Assembly: GCA_036365455.1 (NCBI GenBank)
Contig: JAWQUS010000030.1
Span: forward strand, 16,016,001 to 16,080,000
Origin: Macrosoma leucophasiata
Taxonomy: Eukaryota > Arthropoda > Insecta > Lepidoptera > Hedylidae
Reading direction: 5' to 3'
Length of the DNA: 64,000 nt
The translations under genes and the position numbers were made by a program. Shown in pieces: positions 33,748 through 46,177 of this stretch. The notes beneath the pieces were generated by a model that was given only the letters and a program-made list of their open reading frames with translations, was not told the origin of the DNA and searched no databases. Each line of letters opens with the position of its first letter. The stretch's first letter is position 1.

Positions 33748-35440
33748 ACCAACCGCTCTGTTTGCGCATCTTTGTCTATATACTTGTAGACGGTTAGGGT
33801 CAGTGCGCAACCTATTTTCCTCGATTAATCAACGTGTTGGATTACGTCATTCGTTCATGTGTCTATGTACTTATTATTATGTTTATCCTCTATGGCATTA
33901 GTATTGTTTAGATTCGCTACTAATTATGCGACGTCATCCGTTGATGCAGGAAACCAAGAAATTAAACTTTGCTTAGTATTTCTGGAATTTGTGTCCCACA
34001 GTGTAGCACTGTAGATGTTAGTTGATTTATACATTTTAACGTCCTTATATAAAGTGATTTATTTTCAATTAAAATTATTAATTTTCTTTTGATATTGCAA
34101 AATGAGATGTAAGTAGCTGAATTTACTGACCTAATTATCATCTCTGCATACATGAAAATGATTTTTTGATGTTTATTAATGTTTGTAATTTGTTATGTTA
34201 TTAACTTTTATCGATCGAAAAAACTTTTCCTAGTGCCCAAAGGCCGAAATTCGTTCGCAATACATGATATATACGCAATACGCAATATACCTAATCCTGT
34301 ATTCTATTACAAATATTTGTCTCTCCTTTGTTTTGTGAAACCATTTCACCACAGGCTGGTACACAGATATTTTGATATTAACAATAAGAACATAGTTTCA
34401 TTTAACGTAAGTCATTTGTTTATAATTCTTTATTGATTTGCCTCAATCAATAAACTTATAATTTCAGAACGGAAAATCGAAATTGATTTGCCTTAATCAA
34501 TGAACATAAACAATCAAAAATTAAAATCAAGTGTATGATCGTTAATTTCGTCTTTCGCCCTATACATAATTCCATTCGAATAATTTCATAGATTAAAAAT
34601 TTTATGCTTTTAAACCACAGTAAGTGACAACCGAATTACATTATAATTATCATACAGGATTTAGTTATCTATACAGAATTGTCTGTAAAGGCTTCACATA
34701 AGCCCGCCCTGTATCAAGAGGATGATAATGAGCTTACGAGTAGCTATAAATTATCTAGTCTGTGGTTACCGTTCAATAATATAGTGAAATACAGTTATGG
34801 CTTCCGTTGATATGTACACCCAGGGACCGAAATCAATCCAATATAGCTTCTATTACTATTGAATTAGGTGCCCGTGTGATCAAGCGACCAGTTTCTTGAT
34901 AGTACCTATTAAACACGCAGCCTGTTTGATTGTGTGCGCGAAATACCTGCGCACCCAACCGAACGTAGCTGCACACTACTGTTCTTCTTATTATGTAAAT
35001 ATTGTCACGCACACACCTATACCTATAGGATCTGGGATCTGCCTGTTGTTAAATTGACAGATTGTGTGAAAAAAACGACTGCACTCAATTTCTCGATTAA
35101 AAATACAAAAAATGTGCCGTGAAAACTCTTTTTCTTGTAGAGATAGAAATTTTCATAGATTTATATATAGTCCTCAAGGAAACTTCGGGTGTTTATAAGA
35201 CTACAAATCACTAAAACCATAGTATTTTTCTTCAATGCTGACAGAATAATCCCTGAAGTTCTGTCCAGACATCTATCCCAAGTTTTCAGACATTCCGGCT
35301 GTCGCCAACTGTCGAATGGAGTAGAGCGAAAGTTGCACCGCCTATTTTTTTATATCGCATATGTCTCATATGTCCCTCCACAACGCCCTAAGCCAAGGCA
35401 CGGATCCCCATGGGTCACCCTTAGGCAGTTGCGCTAACTT
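33748..35440 (+). other. Putative intron sequence, nothing else recognised
   Basis: AT-rich with no repeats of the window's main families up to about 35250. 35255-35440 is GC-richer and may be the upstream part of the retroelement fragment that follows. No exon encoding the rest of p35 was seen. Confidence 0.4.
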
Positions 35441-35444
35441 TTTC

Positions 35445-35545
35445 GCCTAGGTTGGAGCGCCTTCTGCGCTCGCCGATTGCCCGTTGAAGTAGACTAGTCC
35501 CGTCTCGTAGATATACCGCCTACATACGTCCGACTTAAAAAAAAC
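35445..35545 (+). mobile_element. Retroelement 3' end related to the 8216-8349 insertion
   Basis: It shares GGAGCGCC-TCTGCGCTCGC, GAAGTAGACTAGT and CCGTCTCG with 8216-8349 and ends in eight A residues. The sequence upstream is longer here, so it may show more of the source element. Confidence 0.75.
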
Positions 35546-35712
35546 AAGGTTCTTCACCCTATAATCCTCCGATTCGGTACACGTGTATACATATGACCAT
35601 GATAGGTCACACTTTCTAGGGGTCGTAAGTGCAATGGACGATCAAGGTCTCTAATCTGGGCGGACATTTCGCTATACTACGGGTCCTACTTCATTAAGAC
35701 ATCATGGTTTTT

Positions 35713-36004
35713 ACTGGTGGTAGAGTTCCAGTGACGGAGCTCGCGGGCGTAGGCACCACCGCATTACCTAATATACTTGCCGCTAAATGGTAGTGTTCAG
35801 CACTATCGTGTTCCGGTCAGGTGGTAATGTACGGCCCTGTTATTTCAGGCACAGAGGCATATCACCTAATGCCTCAGGAGTGGCAGCGCATCTGCATTTT
35901 GACCTCTGGTCATTGTGTGGGTGTCTATAGGCTGCAGTCATCACTTAACATCAATGTGAACTGCAAGCTTGATTGCCACTTTTATTACATAAAAAAAAAA
36001 AAAA
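35713..36004 (+). mobile_element. SINE-like family A, full copy
   Basis: From ACTGGTGGTAGAGTTCCAG to a 14-A tail. It is one of the closest to consensus. Confidence 0.83.
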
Positions 36005-36022
36005 TGGTGGCACGACCAGTCG

Positions 36023-36197
36023 CGCCTCGGTGGTGTCTAGAGCTACAAAGCGAAAAACACAAAAACAAACACTAGGAATTATCCTAGTGTTTGTTTTAGT
36101 TTGTTTTGTTTTGTTTCAGCCAATACAAACACTAGGTTAGTTCCTAGTGTGTGTCTTGGTGTTTTTCGCTTTGTAGCTCTAGACACCATCGAGGCAC
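36023..36197. repeat. Nested inverted repeat (foldback)
   Basis: Left arm 36023-36079 and right arm 36138-36197 are inverted, sharing GTGTCTAGAGCTACAAAGCG. Two shorter palindromes built on AACACTAGG/CCTAGTGTT lie inside. It immediately follows the SINE A tail. Confidence 0.75.
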
Positions 36198-36852
36198 GAA
36201 TGTTGAAGCGTCAAAGGTCACAGCTCACTAGAGCCACTCAAGACCCGACCAGCACCGCCTTGTTTTACGGCGTCCTCTCTTTGTCGACGGGTGGTCCACG
36301 GGTGAACGACGTGATGTTACTTGTGAACGTAGAGTGTGAGCGTGTTGAGTTACAAACACAGTCAAGGCAAGGCAAGCAAGTGGTCACCGAGTGGTCCACT
36401 CGCCATCCGCCCGTAGACCGCGCGCTTCTCGCGCGTTGGTGTCGATACGGAGTTGATGTCGCAGCTCCATGCAATTTCTTATAAAGAATACTAACTGCTC
36501 GAGGCGGTCGGACGCTGGTCGGATCCCGTGTGGCTCTAGTCAGCTATGACCTTTAGGGTTCTTTTGCGATACGTATGATTCGAGTGGGAGGGTGGGACAT
36601 CCTTGGTAGCCCAACTATTTCCAGAGTGAGTGAAATGAAATAAGTGAATTGATACAAAGCACACACGTAATGGATGCTCCACCAGCGTGAGATTTGGTCG
36701 TCTGCAATAATTTGGTTGCGCCACCAAGTTGATACCAGTTGAGATATCTAAATACAACTTTTCAAACCAATTTCTTTTTTGGTGTGAACGGTGGCGACAC
36801 CACGAAATAGGGCCCTAAGAATGATGTACCGCAACGCTATTATTTATTTCTT
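36198..36852. other. Unassigned GC-richer stretch with an open frame
   Basis: A plus-strand frame is open to TAA at 36482-36484 and includes ARMLKRQRSQL and LARWCRYGVDVAAP. It has no family motif I recognise, and its start lies inside the foldback. It could be the coding residue of the element that carries the foldback. Confidence 0.25.
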
Positions 36853-37380
36853 CAAGATATTTGTAAAAGTTAAAGTAATTGTAACATTTCACATCCTGCT
36901 CTAACTTAAAGAAATCTGTTAAAGTTAGATAAGGATAAGGATGGAAAATCTGTGAGTTATCATTGTATCCAAGTGAATCATAAACACTCACCCCCTTATT
37001 CATAAACGTACATTAGATACGTTTTAGTTAAAGAATGCTTTGTCCTTGTCAGTTGCATTGTCAAAAGTGCAGGATAGAAAAAGACAAAGGTGAAATTAGA
37101 AACACTTTAGCTAAAATGTGTTAGCGTGTGCTATTTATGATAAATATGAATGACCTACTGCCTTACTTTCTAGGAAAGGTAATTATTGGATAAAACTGTA
37201 ACTCCATACGAGCGAATCGATTATATTAATTTAATTCATGTCTCATAATAGACCGAGATTTGTCAGTGAATCGATTCAGCAGTCACAATGTGCTATTTAT
37301 AATAAACATGGGTGACCTATTATTACCTTGCTCACAGGGAAAGGTAATTATTAAATAAAAATGTATCTCCATACGTGAGT
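36853..37380. repeat. MITE G half, MITE I copy 2 and a local duplication
   Basis: 36853-36925 is the left half of MITE G. 36990-37124 is MITE I (CCCCCTTATTCATAAACG start, right end lost). 37130-37215 and 37288-37380 are diverged repeats sharing TGTGCTATTTAT, GGAAAGGTAATTATT and CTCCATACG. Confidence 0.65.
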
Positions 37381-37954
37381 ACAGAAGTGCGTTCAACTGG
37401 ACTTATGAATTAATAGCGGCCTATTCCGGAAATCTCGGTGTGATTAAGCGATCAGTTCCGCTCCTTGATTACGTTCTCTAACAATTTCTAGTTGAATTAC
37501 CTTTTATAATTAAAAGGATATAGAGCTTTGTTTATTAATTTTGATAAATTAATATTATTGTTTACTTCATATGCTGGTTTAGTGTAAGTTTTTCTGGTAT
37601 GGTGACCTTTAATATTAAAATAGGAAAAATATGTATTATGTTCCATATCCCCTTAACGTTATCTATTTTTTTATTCTTATTTTCCAACGATTCATTCTAT
37701 GCCATGGAGCCTGCTCAGGTCGTGGGTTTTATGTTATATAGCTGACCGCCCCGGCTTCGCGCAAGCGCAATGTTGCCTTCCTGAGATTAGCGCGTTCAAA
37801 CAAACAAACAAACTCTTCAGCTTTATCATATTAGTATAGGTAAAAGGTAAACAAATATACAATATACATTTAAGTTGTTATATAGACATTTATTGCCACT
37901 GAGGTCATAAATCACCACCAAATTGGAATACGGTAGTGTTAAATACTTGTTTCA
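37381..37954. other. AT-rich DNA with a repeat F relic
   Basis: 37737-37825 has the TAGCTGACCGCCCCGGCTTC phrase and ends in AAACAAACAAAC. No gene. Confidence 0.4.
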
Positions 37955-38100
37955 TATTATTTCGCATTAACACAGGAAAGATTTGACAAATCGGGCAGGA
38001 CTTCAGTAGCTCAATTGGAAGAGCGGCTGGACTAGATTCCCAGTAGGCCGCGAGTTCGAGTCTCGCCTGAAGTCAAATTTTTCTTTCCATTTTTCTTTAA
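37955..38100 (+). repeat. tRNA-like repeat T, copy 1
   Basis: The core 37999-38074 has an ACTTCAG/CTGAAGT acceptor pairing, D arm GCTCAATTGGAAGAGC and T arm GCGAGTTCGAGTCTCGC. The anticodon stem is imperfect and no normal anticodon can be assigned. The flanks are shared with copies at 41.6, 50.07 and 50.38 kb, so the mobile unit is longer than the tRNA-like core. Confidence 0.65.
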
Positions 38101-39751
38101 AAATAAAATAGTGTTAAATACTATTTATATTTAACTATGGCGTGCATTGCGTACAGTTTAACACATCACACCACCTTATTTAAGAATAAACTGAAATACT
38201 CTTGTAACTTATAAGGTGTTTAAATTTTGAAAATTATAAATTTAATTAATAACAACAAATATACTTTAATTAACTAATAACATATAATAAGACAGTTAAA
38301 ATCGAGTGTCTGTACATTAAATATTTTTCGAAAAAGTTGGTAGGGGGCAATTAAAGAAAAGTAACAGAAATAAAAAAACAATTTTTGGAATTTTTGTCTG
38401 TCTGTCTGTCTTTCTCTCTGGTATGTTATAACTTCGAAACTACTCAACGGATTTGAAATCGGTTTTTACTGGTAGATTACTTAAATTAGGAGCGTTGTCA
38501 AAACTTGTTTCGTCAAAATCGGTTATAGGAAAAAGAAGTTATGGTCAATTGAAAATTTACTTCAAGCACTGCTTTGTACAAGCATTGATATTAAGAGACA
38601 GGTTTAATATACTTGCCGCTAAATGGTAGTTTTCAGCTCTATCGTGTTTCAGTCAGGTGGTCATGTACGGCCCTGTAATCTCCGACACAGATGCATAACA
38701 CCTTAGGCCTCAGGAGTGGCAACGCATCTGCATTTAGGCCATTATGTGGGTGTCTATAGGTGGCAGTCATCACTTAACATCAATGTGAACTGCATGCTTG
38801 TTTGCCACTTTCAGAACACAAAAAAAATTAAAAGGTATATTAGGGTAATCCCCCGTTATGAGGAGGCTTTGGACCACCTGTGGACATTTTTCGCCTGATA
38901 TGATTATGATGATGACATTAAGGTCATGCAGTGACGCTCAAGTTTTCGAGCTCCTTCACGAAAACCTCACCCGTGAGAATTATTTCATACCTCATTCTGA
39001 CTGTTGTTATGGCTGTCACATGCGTCATACTCGTGAACGGGTGCTGTTGGTGGGGACTGGTCTGTTCTGGTTTGCAGGAGCTACATTTCATTTAGTAGAC
39101 AGCAGTTTATTTGCATCTATGCTATGGACGTTCACATTATTTGATTTTTCACGATAATCTGTACTAGATTTAAGCTCTCATTTAAAAGAGCTCTTACTGA
39201 GTTTGTTGGGTAGCCGAGTTCTTCTCAGTAGTGACTGCACTTGGAACTCTGCTAAGTGAATAACATTGATCTTGACGAATAAGTTTTTCTTTTTCTTCAT
39301 TTATCATCATTGAAGGAATAGAAAAATTTTGTGATTATTATGTTTTAACTAACTTGTTTAAATTCTAATTTTTAATTTACTATTAATATATGATTTTTAC
39401 TATATGTAATGGTTATTTACTCTAGGTATTTTATGATTTCTTGACGTTTTGAAAGTATCTGTAAAGATCTATTCGAAATAAAAACATTTTCTATTCTATT
39501 CTATTCCTTACGAACTCTTCGATGTAAAGTTCCTGTCTTACGCTATAACAGTCATGGATAGTGGTGGATTTCTCATACACTTTTGATCCGAACCGCAAAG
39601 TCGGTCATTTAACGACCCATATCAAACGATCTGTTTATGTTAGCATAAACCGTTGTCGCTTTGGGTCTCCTTCATAATTTGATAGTTCTTCCAAATGCAG
39701 GGATAATAAGGCTAAGTGTAAGGCAAATATTTTATTATTTCGTTGATATAG
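38101..39751. other. Intergenic DNA with a truncated SINE A (38603-38829, +)
   Basis: 38603-38829 is a 5'-truncated family A copy ending ACACAAAAAAAATT. A 100-codon frame at 38858-39157 lacks recognisable motifs. Nothing else supported. Confidence 0.5.
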
Positions 39752-40174
39752 CTTTGACTAGCTTTTGCCCGTGACTTCGTCCGCGTGAACTTTTTTCTTT
39801 TAATAAAGAAATAGATTATTTTTTAACACATACAATACATTACTAAGTACTTAAATAAATAATAATAAAAAAAAATCAGAGAAGACAACACAACGGTATG
39901 ATGCATGTGTGAGACCAAACAAATGGTACCCATCTCAGCTGATTGCTGTAGTTGGCACTACAGCGCTGGTGTTCTGATGGGAGCGTAAGTGAAGTTTGCG
40001 AACTACAAGCCGTCCAATTACACAAAACTTCCATGCATACTAATGTTATATAAAAGTAGTTTTCGCGTGAAAGTGTAAGAAACAAACTAACAAACTTACA
40101 CTAAAATTAACCAAATCGGCATAGCCGTTCTCGAGTTTTAGCTAGACTAACGAACAGTAATTGATTTTTATATA
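39752..40174 (+). repeat. Dispersed repeat F, plus copy
   Basis: It begins TAGCTTTTGCCCGTGACTTC and ends ATAGCCGTTCTCGAGTTTTA and CTAACGAACAGTAATTG. A foldback MITE follows immediately. Confidence 0.55.
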
Positions 40175-40562
40175 TACTGGGTGACTTTTTTTACCGTCTT
40201 GAAAAAAATAGGGCGTGATAAGCAAATGAAATAAAAGCCTATGGCATAGTTTTTTATATTATTTTTTTATATTTTCTAACTTCATCTGAAATTAAAATTT
40301 CATTAAACATTTCTATTCATTATTCTATTACCTACAAAACTTGCAAAAACAGGATCGTGTCAAGTTGCCGGCGTTTGTTTGTTGAAATTCAGTGTTCTAA
40401 AATTAAAAATAGAATAATGAATAGAAATGTTTAATGAAATTTTAATTTCAGATGAAGTTAGAAAATATAAAAAAATAATATAAATAACTATGCTATAGGC
40501 TTTTATTTCATTTGCTTATCACGCCCTTTTTTTTTCAAGACGGTAAAAAAAGTCATCCAGTA
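40175..40562. mobile_element. Foldback MITE (family P), arms about 155 bp
   Basis: The left arm begins TACTGGGTGACTTTTTTTAC and the right arm ends with its inverse GTCATCCAGTA. The arms (about 40175-40333 and 40405-40562) are nearly perfect complements around a loop of about 70 bp with GTGTCAAGTTGCCGGCG. TA/TATA flanks suggest a TA-type target, as in Tc1/mariner derivatives (inference). Confidence 0.85.
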
Positions 40563-40985
40563 TATAAGATACGCGAGATAAATCCGTAAATATAGTTTTA
40601 TTTCAATGAATATTATTATTCATATTTTTGTGTACTGAACGCTGTCATTTTGTGCCAGATATTCATATTACGCCCTCGACTTCTTTTCATTAGTAAATAT
40701 TCTAAGTTATATAAGTAAGTATAATAAATACAAAATGTACTTATATACATACTATTATCATAAATTATAATATTTTATACGATTTTCTTGAAAAAATAGC
40801 CTGAAACTTTCCTTACAAGGCTGCATATTGAGGGCATATTAGCATGAGAGAAAAACATGTATATTTACGCGATTGCTACAAATATGTCAGGGACAAAATG
40901 AAGACAAGCTGTCCATTGTATTCTAGAGTTCCAGCCATACAGACTAAACGACAGCATATATGGGCAGTTTACTGTTCGGCGGAAA
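40563..40985. other. AT-rich DNA, possible Penelope-repeat relic at its start
   Basis: 40563-40610 (GATACGCGAGATAAATCCGT) is the inverse of 21208-21240. No gene. Confidence 0.35.
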
Positions 40986-41275
40986 CCATAGAGCAAAACC
41001 GGAGGGGAGTAGTCATATGAAGGCTTTCCCCTCTGTCAAAGTACAAGCCCAAATGGGCTTATACCTGTCGCCTAGATGTTTAAATGTGTGCGTGAAATTG
41101 TTTCTGTATTTTGTTAAAGTCAAGGTGTGAGTTTCGTAGTAATAGAGTTTTTGGTAGTGTGCGTGGTGTGTCACACGCATTTCCCCACGCAAAAACTGAC
41201 AGACTGTTTTGCATCGGTAATAAACGCTATGGCTACTCCAGTCCGCCGCGGCCGGTGGCCCGTGTTGCTCTATGG
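40986..41275 (+). mobile_element. MITE family L, copy 3 (6-bp target duplication)
   Basis: CCATAGAGC...GCTCTATGG ends, flanked by perfect CGGAAA repeats at 40980-40985 and 41276-41281. The left end is internally deleted compared with copy 2. Confidence 0.9.
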
Positions 41276-41616
41276 CGGAAATTAATGGGTTGTAAACATT
41301 GAAATATAAATTATAGTATAAGATTCATATTTATGTAGTTGCAAACTAATAACATGACAAGGGAAACAGTTGGAATTCAGGTAGACAAAATGTTTTTTCA
41401 CATTAAATAGATTTCTTTCGTAAGTAAGCAATTGATTTCAGTAAAAAATGGTCTGATGCAACAAAATAAAATGACATCCGTTGAGCGACATAATGACTAT
41501 AATAAGGTATTCATCATTTTTTATGTTGCAAATGTAACAAAAATTCAAGAAACATAGCAGTAAGTACTTTTGTAACATCATCCTGAGAGGTATTAAAATG
41601 GAAGATAAAAAAATAT
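41276..41616. other. AT-rich DNA, nothing recognised
   Basis: No gene or shared repeat seen. Confidence 0.45.
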
Positions 41617-41845
41617 TATTTTATTTTTAAAGAAAAATGGAAAGAAAAATTTGACTTCAGGCGAGACTCGAACTCGCGACCTACTGGGAATCTAGTCCAG
41701 CCGCTCTTCCAATTGAGCTACTGAAGCCGATTTGTCAAATCTTTCCAAAAAAAAAAATTGACTTTTTCTTTCCATTTTTCTTTAAAAATAAAATATATTT
41801 CACAAGCATGTGTTAATGCGAAATAATATAAAAAAAAACAAAAAA
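41617..41845 (-). repeat. tRNA-like repeat T, copy 2, core inverted within its own flanks
   Basis: The minus-strand tRNA-like core (41653-41728) is bordered on both sides by the same flank (TTTCTTTCCATTTTTCTTT), in opposite orientations at 41620-41655 and 41763-41800. The usual downstream tail (GTGTTAATGCGAAATAATAT) follows on the plus strand. The core has therefore flipped relative to its 3' flank. Confidence 0.7.
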
Positions 41846-41963
41846 ATATTAGTCACGTCAAATTTCTTACATACAGTTAGTTTAAGTACAAAAACTTTAG
41901 ATTTCTATAAGGATACGAAGTTACAAGTAAAATATGTGAATTTTATAATTTTTTATTTTTAAC

Positions 41964-42068
41964 TAGCTGACCCGGCAAACTTCGTATTGCCTCACAATTA
42001 AGTAATGTGTCAAAGGTTCGATACATACATATTTTCATACCTATATATTCAAAATCAAAATTTGCCTA
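41964..42068 (+). repeat. Repeat F 5' fragment abutting the satellite
   Basis: It reads CTAGCTGACCCGGCAAACTTC and then dissolves into the ATCGAT satellite. Confidence 0.5.
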
Positions 42069-45000
42069 ATATCGATTTTAATATCAATTATAATATCGAT
42101 TTTAATATATAATATCGATTAAAATATCGATTTTAAAATCGATTTTGATGTATTATATCGATTTAAATATCGATTTTCTCAAATATCGATTACTTAAAAT
42201 ATCGATTTTAATATCGATTATCTAAAATATCGATTTAAAAATATCGATTTAAAAATCGATTTTGATATATTATATCGATTTAAATATCGATTATCTCAAA
42301 TATCGATTATATAAATATCGATTATTTAAAATATCGATTTTAATATCGATTATCTCAAATATCGATTACTTAAAATATCGATTTTAATATCGATTATAAT
42401 ACTATAGATTTTAATGTATAATATGGATTATCTCAAATATCAATAATTTAAAATATCAATTTTAATATCGATTTTCTCAAATATCGATTTTTTTAAAATA
42501 TCGATTTTAATATCGATTATCTCAAATATCGATTAAAATATCGATTATCTCAAATATCGATTATTTAAAATATCGATTATCTCAAATATCGATTATTTAA
42601 AATATCGATTTTAGGATCGATTTTCTCAAATATCGATTATTTTAAATATCGATTTTAATATCGATTATCTCAAATATCGATTATTTAAAATATCGATTAT
42701 AATACTATCGAATTTAATGTATAATATCGATTATCTCAAATATCGATTTTTTAAAATATCGATTTTAATATCGATTATTTAAAATATCGATTTCAATATC
42801 AATTATACAATCGATTTAAATGAATAATTTCGATTATTTCAAAGATCTACTACTATCGATACTATCGATTGTTAAAAATAGCGATTATTTCAAATATCGA
42901 TTACTTAAAATATCGATCACTTAAAATATTGATTATAATATCGATTATTTCAAATATCGAATATTTCATATATCGATTATCTCAAATATCGATTAAAATA
43001 TCAATTTTAACATCTATTATTTAAAAAATCGATCAAAATATCGATGTTAATATCGATTTTAATGAATAATATCGATGACCTCAAATATTGATTACTTAAA
43101 ATGTCAATTAAAATATCGATTTTAATATAAAATATCGATTTAAATATCGATTTTCTCAAATATCGATTTCTTAAAATATCGATTTTAATATCGATTATAA
43201 TACTATCGATTTTAATGTATAATATCGATTATCTCAAATATCGATTTTTTAAAATATCGATTTTAATATTGATTTTCTCAAATATCGATTACTTAAAATA
43301 ATAGATTTTTTAAATAATAGATATTAAAATTGATATTTTAATCGATATTTGAGATAATCGATATATGAAATATTCGATATTTGAAAAAATCGATATAATT
43401 TAATTAAAATCGATAGTATAATCGAGATAATCGATATTAAAATCGATATTTAAAATAATCGATATTTGAGATAATCGATACTTAAATCGATATTATATAT
43501 TAAAATCGATATTTTAAATAATCGATATTTAAGGTAATCGATATATAAATCGATATTATATATTAAAATCGATATTTTAAATAATCGATATTAAAATCGA
43601 TATTTTAAATAATCGATATTTGAGATAATCGATATTTAAATCGATATTTTATATTAAAATCGATATTTTAATTGACATTTTAAATAATCAATATTTGAGG
43701 TAATCTATATTCTTCATTAAAATCGATATTATGATCGATATTTTGATCGATTTTTTAAATAATAGATTAATATCTATTATTTAAAAAATCGAATATGATA
43801 TTTTAATCGATATTTGAGATAATCGATATATGAAATATTCGATATTTGAAATAATCGATATTATAATCAATATTTTAAATGATCGATATTTTAAATAATC
43901 GATATTTGAAATAATCGCTATTTTTAACAATCAATAGTATCGAGAGTAGTAGATCTTTGAAATAATCGAAATTATTCATTAAAATCGATAGTATAATCGA
44001 TATTGAAATCGATATTTTAAATAATCGATATTAAAATCGATATTTTAAATAATCGATATTTGAGATAACCAATATTTAAATCGATATTTTATATTAAAAT
44101 CGATATTTTAATTGACATTTTAAGTAATCAATATTTGAGGTCATCGATATTATTCATTAAAATCGATATTAACATCGATATTTTGATCGATTTTTTAAAT
44201 AATAGATGTTAAAATTGATATTTTAATCGATATTTGAGATAATCGATATATGAAATATTCGATATTTGAAATAATCGATATTATAATCAATATTTTAAGT
44301 GATCGATATTTTAAGTAATCGATATTTGAAATAATCGCTATTTTTAACAATCGATAGTATCGATAGTAGTAGATCTTTGAAATAATCGAAATTATTCATT
44401 TAAATCGATAGTATAATCGATATTGAAATCGATATTTTAAATAATCGATATTAAAATCGATATTTTAAATAATCGATATTAAAATCGATATTTTAAATAA
44501 TCGATATTTGAGATAATCGATATTATACATTAAAATCGATAGTATTATAATCGATATTTAAAATAATCGATATTTGAGAAAATCGATACTAAAATCGATA
44601 TTTTAAATAATCAATATTTGAGGTCATCGATATTATTCATTAAAATCGATATTAACATCGATATTTTGATCGATTTTTTAAATAATAGATGTTAAAATTG
44701 ATATTTTAATCGATATTTGAGATAATCGATATATGAAATATTCGATATTTGAAATAATCAATATTATAATCAATATTTTAAATGATCGATATTTTAAATA
44801 ATCGATATTTGAAATAATCGCTATTTTTAACAATCGATAGTATCGATAGTAGTAGATCTTTGAAATAATCGAAATTATTCATTTAAATCGATAGTATAAT
44901 CGATATTGAAATCGATATTTTAAATAATCGATATTAAAATCGATATTTTAAATAATCGATATTTGAGATAATCGATATTTAAATCGATATAATATATCAA

Positions 45001-46177
45001 AATCGTTTTTAAAATCGATATTTTAATCGATATTTGAAATAATCGATATAATAATCAATATTTTAAATAATCGATATTTGAGATAATCGATATTAAAATC
45101 GATATTTAAAATAATCAATATTTGAGAAAATCGATACTAAAATCGATATTTTAAATAATCGATATTTGAGATAATCGATATTAAAATCGATATTTTAAAT
45201 AAACAATATTTGAGAAAATCGATATTTTAAATAATCGATATTTGAGATGATCGATATTTTATATTAAAATCGATATTTTAATTGACATTTTAAATAATCA
45301 ATATTTGAGGTCATCGATATTATTCATTAAAATCGATATTTACATCGATATTTTGATCGATTTTTTAAATAATAGATGTTAAAATTGATATTTTAATCGA
45401 TATTTGAGATAATCGATATATGAAATATTCGATATTTGAAATAATCGATATTATAATCAATATTTTAAATGATCGATATTTTAAATAATCGATATTTGAA
45501 ATAATCGCTATTTTTAACAATCGATAGTATCGATAGTAGTAGATCTTTGAAATAATCTAAATTATTCATTTAAATCGATAGTATAATCGATATTGAAATC
45601 GATATTTTAAATAATCGATATTAAAATCGATATTTTAAATAATCGATATTTGAGATAATCGATATTTAAATCGATATAATATATCAAAATCGATTTTAAA
45701 ATCGATATTTAAAACGATATTTGAAATAATCGATATTTGAGAATATGATTATTTAAATCGATATAATATATCAAAATCGATTTTAAAATCGATATTTTAA
45801 TCGATATTTGAAATAATCGATATTAAAATCGATATTTAAAAAAAATCGATATTTGAAAAAATCGATATTTAAATCGATATAATATATCAAAATCGATTTT
45901 AAAATCGATATTTTAATCGATATTATATATTAAAATCGATATTTTGATCGATTTTTTAAATAATAGATATTAAAATTGTTATTTTAATCGATATTTGAGA
46001 TAATCGATCTTTAAATCGATATCATATATCAAAATCGATATTTTAATCGATATTTGCGATAATCGATATTAAAATCGGTATTTAAAAAAAATCGATATTT
46101 GAGAAGATTGATACTAAAATCGATATTTTAAATAATCGATATTTGAGATAATCGATATTAAAATTTTAATCGATAAT
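42069..46177. repeat. ATCGAT satellite with inverted arms and higher-order repeats
   Basis: About 4.1 kb made almost wholly of 16-20 bp words containing ATCGAT, such as ATTTAAAATATCGATT and ATCTCAAATATCGATT. Up to about 43310 the words read in one orientation; after it they read as the reverse complement. 42945-43140 is almost exactly the inverse of 44096-44290. A landmark block (AGTAGTAGATCTTTGAAATA) occurs inverted at about 42841-42885 and direct at about 43946, 44366, 44850 and 45536, so the right arm holds four higher-order units of 420 to 690 bp. No coding capacity. Confidence 0.95.

Noticed and set aside
33742..33789. Continuation of the p35 frame past GWQ to the TAG
   Set aside because: The residues do not match p35, and a CAG|GTAAAC donor lies exactly at the conserved boundary.
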